Assembly (NCBI GenBank): GCA_030639305.1
Contig: DAOWCY010000139.1
Span: forward strand, 1-19,011
Reading direction: 5' to 3'
DNA length: 19,011 nt
From: JAGLQA01 sp023135565
GTDB lineage: Bacteria > Acidobacteriota > Aminicenantia > UBA2199
A program made the position numbers and the translations under genes. The notes below the pieces were generated by a model. The model searched no databases. It was given only the letters and a program-made list of their open reading frames with translations, and was not told the origin of the DNA. Of the stretch, positions 14,279 to 19,011 are shown in pieces. How positions within the stretch are numbered: the first letter of the stretch is position 1; each line of letters opens with the position of its first letter.

Positions 14279-14623
14279 ATGAAGAGAAAACTTTTGTTCA
14301 TCTTTTTTGTTTTGCTGGTTTTATCGGTTTCGCTTTCTGCCCAGGACGCGGAAACTAAGAATGTTGCGGATGCCACCCCCCTGTTTCTCTATTCGATAAT
14401 ATGTGGAACTGTCTGTTTGACTGTTGCCGCGGTAGGCGGTGCATTCGCCCAGTCCAAAGCGCTGCGCACCGCTGTGGAGAATATCGGCAGGAATCCTGCC
14501 GCTGTCGATTCCATCAGGGGCGTCCTCATCATCGGGCTGGCGCTGATCGAATCCTTAGTTATCTATGTGCTTTTAGTGGATCTCATCTTATACTTCGTGA
14601 AGTGGGGCAATTACACTTTTTAG
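14279..14623 (+). CDS. atpE: F-type ATP synthase subunit c, probable Na+-binding type
   Basis: Rotor-ring subunit. At 114 residues it is longer than usual (~80) because of an N-terminal signal-like helix (1-21, ending SLSAQ); the two ring helices are about 35-66 and 79-108, with the conserved loop RNP (71-73). The ion-site residues align with Ilyobacter tartaricus c (Gln32, Glu65, Ser66, Tyr70): Gln58, Glu91, Ser92 and Tyr96 are all present at the same spacing from the loop Arg; Thr67 is Leu93 here. The glycine ladder of helix 1 is mostly Ala/Ser (A-V-G-G-A-F-A-Q-S). AAGGAG precedes the ATG. It is the last gene of the operon; a strong hairpin follows. Confidence 0.92.
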   Translation: MKRKLLFIFFVLLVLSVSLSAQDAETKNVADATPLFLYSIICGTVCLTVAAVGGAFAQSKALRTAVENIGRNPAAVDSIRGVLIIGLALIESLVIYVLLVDLILYFVKWGNYTF

Positions 14624-14634
14624 AAGAAAGTGTT

Positions 14635-14664
14635 CCCGGTGAGGGCCTGTGCCCTCCCCCCGGG
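14635..14664 (+). terminator. Strong hairpin after atpE, possible terminator
   Basis: CCCGG-T-GAGGGC-CTGT-GCCCTC-CCC-CCGGG forms an 11-base-pair stem with one internal bulge and a four-base loop, starting 11 bases after the atpE stop. Only CCCCTTTT follows, so intrinsic termination would be partial; it may also protect the mRNA end. Confidence 0.55.
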
Positions 14665-14689
14665 AGACCCCTTTTACGGCAGTTAAAAA

Positions 14690-14854
14690 GAACCCGTTAC
14701 GGTTAAGAAAACGACCGAAAGGGTTCCAGGTTAAGGTTTTACGGATCATACTGAGGTTGAGGAAGTTCCCGAATACCCGGGGTGTGCTCAAGTTTTTCCG
14801 GGGCTGGGGTTTTCCCGGTCTCGATCTTAACCTCAGTCCCTGCCCGGAGGCAGG
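14690..14854 (+). ncRNA. Highly structured non-coding stretch between atpE and yihY
   Basis: First domain: GAACCC (14690) and CGGT (14700) pair with ACCG (14714) and GGGTTC (14721), a nested hairpin. Second: AGGTTAAG (about 14728) and ACTGAGGTT (about 14749) can each pair with the single string CTTAACCTCAGT (about 14826-14837), so the two helices exclude one another. An internal CTGGG-GTTTT-CCCGG hairpin is possible. Last is CCTGCC-CGGA-GGCAGG (14839-14854), whose 3' arm overlaps the ribosome-binding site of yihY. It is not recognised as any known RNA family. It may be a leader switch or a separate RNA. Confidence 0.4.
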
Positions 14855-14857
14855 AAG
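14839..14857 (+). promoter_or_regulatory. Hairpin covering the yihY ribosome-binding site
   Basis: CCTGCC-CGGA-GGCAGG is a perfect six-base-pair stem; its 3' arm runs into AGGAAG, six bases before the ATG at 14864. When formed it would hide part of the Shine-Dalgarno sequence. Confidence 0.5.
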
Positions 14858-14863
14858 AAGCGG

Positions 14864-15766
14864 ATGCGTTTAAAAGAACTAAACATACTCAAAAATTTGT
14901 GGATTGCCTTAAAGCAGTTCTTTAATGAAGACGGCCTTGATAAATCCAGTGTGCTGGCTTTTTATTCCATTATTTCCACGCTGTTCTTGTTGACCTTTTT
15001 CACCTTTTTGTTTACCAAATTATTAGGCGATCCCGACATCGCTATTAAGAGTATGTATCCTTTTAGCCCCGATTTCTTCTCGAAAATCTCCCCCGAAATT
15101 TTCGATAAAGCGGAAGAAATATCCACCAAACTGCGAGAAATTGGGATTATCGGCATCCTGTTTTCTTTTTTCTTGAGTTTTTTCATTATCAAAAAAATCG
15201 TCCAATTCGTAAACGAAATGTTCGAGATAAGATTAAAAGACAGGAAAGCGGAAAAAGGCTTCGTAGTCAGGCGGATAAGCGAATTCGGTTTATTGTTTTT
15301 TATCGGTTTGCTGGCCATTGCCACTTTCCTGTTTACCGGTTTTGTTTCCGCGGTAGAATCGCTTTTGAGTAAGAGCGAATTTATGGATTCTATTATTAAC
15401 ACGCAGTTCATCGAATCGGTAAACAGTTTCTTACTGGTATATGCTGCCCCTTTCGGAGTTACCTTCCTGTTTTTTTTTATCCTTTACAAATGGATACCGG
15501 AAAAAAAGGTATATGCAAAAGGGGCGTTGATAGCTGCTCTCATCTGCACCGCCCTGTGGGAAGTGTTGAAAAGAGCCTATGGTTACTATCTCGTCCATTT
15601 ATCGATTATCGGACCGGGAAAACTACGAGGCCCCATCATCGCCATCATTCTTTTCGGTCTGTGGATGGAAATATCCATGGCTATCATGCTTTACGGCGCC
15701 AAATTAACCTATGTCTTCGACAAGGAGAACGATGATAAAACTACAACAATTATGTGGGATCATTAA
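14864..15766 (+). CDS. YihY/BrkB-family inner-membrane protein
   Basis: A 300-residue inner-membrane protein with about six helices (29-51, 92-116, 140-164, 187-208, 218-240, 255-285). The family's (PF03631) conserved C-terminal part is clear: LYKWIPEKKVYAKGA, ALWEVLKRAYGYYL and the final FGLWMEISMAIMLYGAKL helix. The long loop at 53-90 is outside the common core. YihY/BrkB proteins have been proposed as transporters or lipid-related factors in the envelope; the name does not imply RNase BN activity. Its last 35 bases overlap lpxD, suggesting coupled translation with lipid A synthesis. Expression may be limited by a hairpin over its ribosome-binding site. Confidence 0.85.
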   Translation: MRLKELNILKNLWIALKQFFNEDGLDKSSVLAFYSIISTLFLLTFFTFLFTKLLGDPDIAIKSMYPFSPDFFSKISPEIFDKAEEISTKLREIGIIGILFSFFLSFFIIKKIVQFVNEMFEIRLKDRKAEKGFVVRRISEFGLLFFIGLLAIATFLFTGFVSAVESLLSKSEFMDSIINTQFIESVNSFLLVYAAPFGVTFLFFFILYKWIPEKKVYAKGALIAALICTALWEVLKRAYGYYLVHLSIIGPGKLRGPIIAIILFGLWMEISMAIMLYGAKLTYVFDKENDDKTTTIMWDH

Positions 15767-16757
15767 GGGCCGTTTAAAAGGCGACCCCGGTTATGAAATT
15801 CTATCGGTGAATTCTTTAGAGAAAGCCGGTAAAGAAGAGATCACCTTTGCCGCCAAAGATACGGTTAAATTGGAGCAGGTGAAAGCCGGGGCCTTGATTG
15901 TGGCGGAAGGGAGCAAGATCGATTATGCCAACCTAATTTATGTCCCCGAACCCTATGCCGCCTTTGCCGCATTGTTGGAGTTTTTCTTTCCCCGAAGCCC
16001 TTTTAATGAAGGAATTGCCGGGCAAGCCTATGTCTCCCCCACGGCCCGAACCGGCTCCGGCGTTAGTATCGGCATGTTTTCTTATATCGGGGATAACGTG
16101 GAGATAGGCGAAGACAGCGAGATTCATTCGGGCGTACAGGTGTACCATAACGTGAAAATCGGCAAAAATTGCCTCATCTACGCCAATGTAGTGATCCGCG
16201 AAGACGTGGAAATCGGCGACCATGTTATTATCCAGCCCGGCGCGGTAATCGGCGGCGACGGTTTCGGTTTTACCCGGCTCAGCGACGGCACGCCCATCAA
16301 AATCCCCCAGAAGGGAAAAGTGATAATCGGCAGTCACTGCGAAATAGGCAGCAATACCTGCATCGACCGTTCTACGGTTGAAGAGACCGTGCTTGAAGAT
16401 TACGTCAAGTTGGACAATTTAGTACAAATAGGACATAATGTCAGCATCGGGCGCGGCACTGCTCTTTCCGGCCAGGTAGGCATATCCGGTTCCGTAAAGA
16501 TCGGCAAAAACGTGATCATGGGCGGGCAGGTAGGCGTTGGCGATCATATTAAGATAGCCGACGGCGTTATGCTGGCCGGGAAAACCGGCGTTGTCGGGAA
16601 TATAAAAGAAGAGAATTCTATCCACGGCGGGTATCCCCACCAGGATATCAGGCAGTGGCGGAAAAGTTCTGTTATATTTAGAAACCTTGAAAAATATATC
16701 GACAGGATTAGAGTCCTGGAGAAAAAAATAAAAAAGTTGGAGGAAAATGAAAAATGA
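15732..16757 (+). CDS. lpxD: UDP-3-O-acylglucosamine N-acyltransferase
   Basis: Third step of lipid A synthesis: adds the N-linked 3-hydroxyacyl chain from acyl-ACP to UDP-3-O-acyl-GlcN, in the cytoplasm. From ATG 15732 the protein is 341 residues, the length of E. coli LpxD. It has an N-terminal uridine-binding domain (1-95, EKAGKEEITFAA), a long left-handed beta-helix of hexapeptide repeats (about 98-275: IGxxVxIGxxxxI) with the catalytic His235 in VQIGHNVSIG and GGDGFGF, and a C-terminal helical tail. The start at 15732 is chosen because AAGGAG lies four bases upstream; an in-frame ATG at 15711 has none. It overlaps yihY by 35 bases and the next gene by ATGA. It shows the organism makes a lipid-A-type outer membrane. 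Confidence 0.95.
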   Translation: MIKLQQLCGIIKGRLKGDPGYEILSVNSLEKAGKEEITFAAKDTVKLEQVKAGALIVAEGSKIDYANLIYVPEPYAAFAALLEFFFPRSPFNEGIAGQAYVSPTARTGSGVSIGMFSYIGDNVEIGEDSEIHSGVQVYHNVKIGKNCLIYANVVIREDVEIGDHVIIQPGAVIGGDGFGFTRLSDGTPIKIPQKGKVIIGSHCEIGSNTCIDRSTVEETVLEDYVKLDNLVQIGHNVSIGRGTALSGQVGISGSVKIGKNVIMGGQVGVGDHIKIADGVMLAGKTGVVGNIKEENSIHGGYPHQDIRQWRKSSVIFRNLEKYIDRIRVLEKKIKKLEENEK

Positions 16758-17545
16758 CTGTTTTTAAAAATTCAAAAAACCTTTTGATAGTTGTGTTGAT
16801 GTTGTTCTTCTCGTTGGCGCTTGCAGCGGAAGCGGGAACAGGATACGGGCAGACGTCCCCCAAGAATGAGTCCCCGGTGAAGCGGCCGGTGATACAGTTT
16901 GAAGCAAAGGAGATTGATTTCGGGATGTTAGAGAGCGGTCAGGTGTCGGATATGAAGTTCGAGTTCCAGAACATAGGGAATACCACCCTGATTATCAAAA
17001 ATGTGTCCACTTCCTGCGGCTGCACAGCCACCAAGCTGGCGAAGAGAGAGTACATACCCATGGAAAAGGGCCATATCGAGGTAAAGTTCCTTTCCCAAGG
17101 TTACAGTGGCAGGGTTGTTAAAAGCGTCACCGTCACCACCAATGATCTCAAAAATAAGCATACTATTTTAAAGATCAAAGGGGAAGTAAAATTAACTAAA
17201 TTTGCCTTACTCGAGTTGACTCCCGATAAGATTCACATCAAAGGTGTTGAAATCGGGAAAAGTTATACTGAGATAGTGACCTTAAAGAATTCCGGCACCA
17301 TCCCGCTCAGGATAGTAGAACTGATGCACGCCCCGGAGATTTCTCCCCAATTCACCAAAAAAATGATCGGCGCTGGAGAAGAGCTCGAGTTAAAAGTGGT
17401 TTTTACTCCCATGCAAGCGGGCCGGTTTACATCTTTTTTTAAGATCAGGTCCAATGCGCACCGGCGTCCTGTTTCTCTCATTAAGGTCACTGCCGTCATT
17501 CCCGGTGAAGTAAAAAAAGACCCCAAATCCAAAAGAGGCAAGTAG
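16754..17545 (+). CDS. Secreted DUF1573 protein, two Ig-like domains
   Basis: 263 residues with a signal peptide (1-25, cleavage near ALAAEA). Residues ~46-145 form a DUF1573 domain, recognisable from F-D-F-G, FEFQNIGNTTLIIKNV and SCGCT (Cys88, Cys90). Residues ~150-250 form a second beta-sandwich of similar plan (EIVTLKNSGTIPLRIVEL, VVFTPMQAGRF). A basic tail ends the protein. DUF1573 proteins are periplasmic or outer-membrane associated and their function is unknown; the fold resembles ASPM-SPD2-Hydin domains. The ATG overlaps the lpxD stop as ATGA, so the two are translationally coupled and the protein is likely made with the lipid A enzyme. Confidence 0.85.
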   Translation: MTVFKNSKNLLIVVLMLFFSLALAAEAGTGYGQTSPKNESPVKRPVIQFEAKEIDFGMLESGQVSDMKFEFQNIGNTTLIIKNVSTSCGCTATKLAKREYIPMEKGHIEVKFLSQGYSGRVVKSVTVTTNDLKNKHTILKIKGEVKLTKFALLELTPDKIHIKGVEIGKSYTEIVTLKNSGTIPLRIVELMHAPEISPQFTKKMIGAGEELELKVVFTPMQAGRFTSFFKIRSNAHRRPVSLIKVTAVIPGEVKKDPKSKRGK

Positions 17546-17604
17546 TATAAAGATAGGGTGGTCGCGCCGCATCCTGGTGCTGCTTCGACCTTGAAATGAC
17601 GGAT

Positions 17605-17702
17605 AAACAAAAGTTTTGATCAAACTTTTTCGGAAGTGCTGTGTGCCGCGGCCCCCAACGATAATTCAATGGGGGCGTCACCCGGCAGGGCCGCCGGAGG
17701 CC
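17605..17702. repeat. Composite palindromic repeat after the DUF1573 gene
   Basis: AAAAGTTTTGATCAAACTTTTTC (AT palindrome, partly decayed, about 17610-17632) is followed by GCCCCC (17651-17656), a 14-base loop and GGGGGC (17671-17676), then the GC module CCCGGCAGGGCCGCCGGAGG. It occupies the 226-base gap before the next gene and may end transcription of the lpxD group. Confidence 0.7.
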
Positions 17703-17771
17703 GGTTCGTTAGAGTTCGTCGAGCTATGCTGAATGCTGCTGTTTGTCTCCGGCAAACGGCAAGGAGGTAAT

Positions 17772-18803
17772 ATGTCTGAACAGCCGTCTAAGCTCTTTGC
17801 CTGGAGCGAGTTGTTAAAGTCTATCAGTAAAATTCTATGGGTACTCGTAGTGATTATCCTGCTGGTAGGATTGGGTAAGACCTTTATTTTCAAAGCGGAT
17901 AAAAAAGGCAAAACCGCTGCACCCGTAAAGAAGCCCGTAGTCGAAAAGGTAGACTGGAGCAAGGTAAATCAAGAGATTGCCGGGATTATGGAAACCGCCC
18001 GCAAGCAGGCCGAAAAAGAGGCCGCCGCCGCGCTCGATAAGTGGATAGCAGAAAACATGAAGCGGGTGGATGAGGATTTTTTAGAATGGTATTTCGGTTA
18101 CTGGACCCAGCAGAAATTGGGCATCCAGGCGCTTCTTTCCCAGGTCTGGCACTGGGTGGACAGCGACAGCCCCTCGGCAGCGGAAACGATTACTTTACAG
18201 GTGCAGCGTGAATTTTCCAACCGGGTGATTCGGCCCGTCATCGCGCAGTCCCGTGTCGAAAGAATCGTTAAAACCGTAGTGGCCGGTTACACCGACGAAA
18301 TCCGGGACAAGATCGAGAAAATCCCCGAAAAATACGAAATCAGGCAGGCTGATTGGGACAGGTATATCGACGATATCTCCGTTTTGGTCACCGATGTGGA
18401 AGCCAACCGCCAGGTCTCTTTGCCTTTAAAAACCATTGTAGCTGCCGCTGCCGGGGGTACTGTGCTGGCAGCCCGGGTGCTGAAGCCTGTTTTGGTCAAG
18501 ATAGGCAGTAAGATATCGACCAAACTGGCAGCCAAATCGGCGGCTAAGATGGCGGCCAAAACCGGCGGTAAAGTAGTCACTAAAACCGGCGGAAAGTTTT
18601 TGGGAACCATTGTCGCCGTGGGCATCATCATCTGGGACGTATGGGATCATTACAGCACCAAGAAGAAGGCCAAACCCGTGCTGCGCCGGAACATCCACGA
18701 TTATTTCACTGAGTTGAAGCAATCCATACTCCACGACCCCGAATACGGCATCATTACTGTTATCTACGGCTTAGAGCAAGGCATATCGAAAAGTATTAAA
18801 TAG
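17772..18803 (+). CDS. Unrecognised membrane protein with Ala/Gly/Lys-rich segment
   Basis: 343 residues; start chosen at ATG 17772 because AAGGAGG lies at 17761-17767 (the frame could extend to 17733 but without a site). I do not recognise the family. Residues 19-37 form one membrane helix, followed by a Lys-rich hinge and a helical region (62-150) with the unusual aromatic string FLEWYFGYW. Residues 219-244 and 276-292 are hydrophobic and may insert in membranes; between them is a low-complexity run of AAK and TGGK motifs (253-275). That hydrophobic-Gly/Ala pattern is seen in glycine-zipper or pore-forming domains, but nothing more is shown. It stands alone after a repeat and before a 208-base gene-poor tail. 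Confidence 0.75.
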   Translation: MSEQPSKLFAWSELLKSISKILWVLVVIILLVGLGKTFIFKADKKGKTAAPVKKPVVEKVDWSKVNQEIAGIMETARKQAEKEAAAALDKWIAENMKRVDEDFLEWYFGYWTQQKLGIQALLSQVWHWVDSDSPSAAETITLQVQREFSNRVIRPVIAQSRVERIVKTVVAGYTDEIRDKIEKIPEKYEIRQADWDRYIDDISVLVTDVEANRQVSLPLKTIVAAAAGGTVLAARVLKPVLVKIGSKISTKLAAKSAAKMAAKTGGKVVTKTGGKFLGTIVAVGIIIWDVWDHYSTKKKAKPVLRRNIHDYFTELKQSILHDPEYGIITVIYGLEQGISKSIK

Positions 18804-19011
18804 CAGCATCCTCCCTGAGGTGAACTTCATTATGAACTGCTGCTTGCTGCTAAAACCGGATAGTTTCGAACAGCAATTCTCTTTTTGAAAAATTTTTCCA
18901 TAAATACTACTGAATTTTTCCTGTATAGAACCAGATATTCCACTGCGAAAACAATCTACCCCTTTTATGACATGTGACGGCAAGAAAAAAATGCCTGAAA
19001 TACCTATTAAA

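Noticed and set aside
14649..14873. A 74-codon frame between atpE and yihY as a gene
   Set aside because: No ribosome-binding site, basic low-complexity product and it lies across strong RNA stems.
18771..18983. A 70-codon minus-strand frame at the end of the window starting with TTG
   Set aside because: It has no ribosome-binding site, overlaps the end of the plus-strand gene and shows no recognisable motif.
18967..19011. A plus-strand ATG frame (MTCDGKKKMPEIPIK) that stays open to the right edge
   Set aside because: Only 15 codons are visible, without a Shine-Dalgarno site; it could be the start of a real gene but cannot be supported.

Overview
The window comes from a Gram-negative bacterium of moderate GC content. 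An LpxD acyltransferase points to lipid A, one protein looks like an outer-membrane barrel ending in Phe, and c-type cytochromes point to a respiratory periplasm. The lineage cannot be fixed by eye. The mix (periplasmic haem proteins, a rubrerythrin-like protein, a split F-type ATPase operon, many palindromic intergenic repeats) suits an anaerobic or microaerophilic phylum outside the best-studied groups.

Layout. 1-4573: three minus-strand genes, namely a fused mono-haem cytochrome-porin (Cyc2-like architecture), a secreted penta-haem-type cytochrome and class II fumarase. 4736-7649: a plus-strand block with a membrane-anchored coiled-coil protein, a rubrerythrin-type ferritin-like protein and the ABC-F ATPase Uup. 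7650-9395: an accessory island with inverted copies of a modular palindromic repeat, a chimeric minus-strand gene (YgiT-like zinc-finger start joined to the C-terminal part of a RecG-like/AlbA_2 regulator with DGVK repeats) and a divergently transcribed Phd/YefM-RelE toxin-antitoxin pair. 9467-12187: a divergent UvrA paralogue whose first ATPase site is damaged at two key positions and whose inter-domain linker contains a REP-like palindrome. 12184-14664: an F-type ATPase membrane-sector operon (acidic protein, atpZ, atpI-like, atpB, atpE). 14624-14863: a highly structured non-coding stretch. 14864-17545: overlapping yihY/brkB, lpxD and a DUF1573 lipid/envelope-associated gene. 17772-18803: an unrecognised membrane protein.

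How it fits together. The cytochromes probably serve electron transfer across the envelope. The c subunit of the ATPase carries every side-chain position of the Na+-binding signature except one threonine, so energy conservation may use sodium. Only the a and c subunits are here; the b, delta and F1 genes must lie elsewhere. The yihY-lpxD-DUF1573 overlaps suggest translational coupling of envelope functions.

Most interesting observations: the asymmetric UvrA paralogue with natural Walker A S/T-to-N and Walker B E-to-Q changes; a palindromic repeat domesticated inside its reading frame; the Na+ signature and glycine-poor first helix of AtpE; the Cyc2-like gene; the YgiT/RecG-like chimera; and the competing-helix RNA structure after atpE. 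All readings are by eye; no database or folding program was run.
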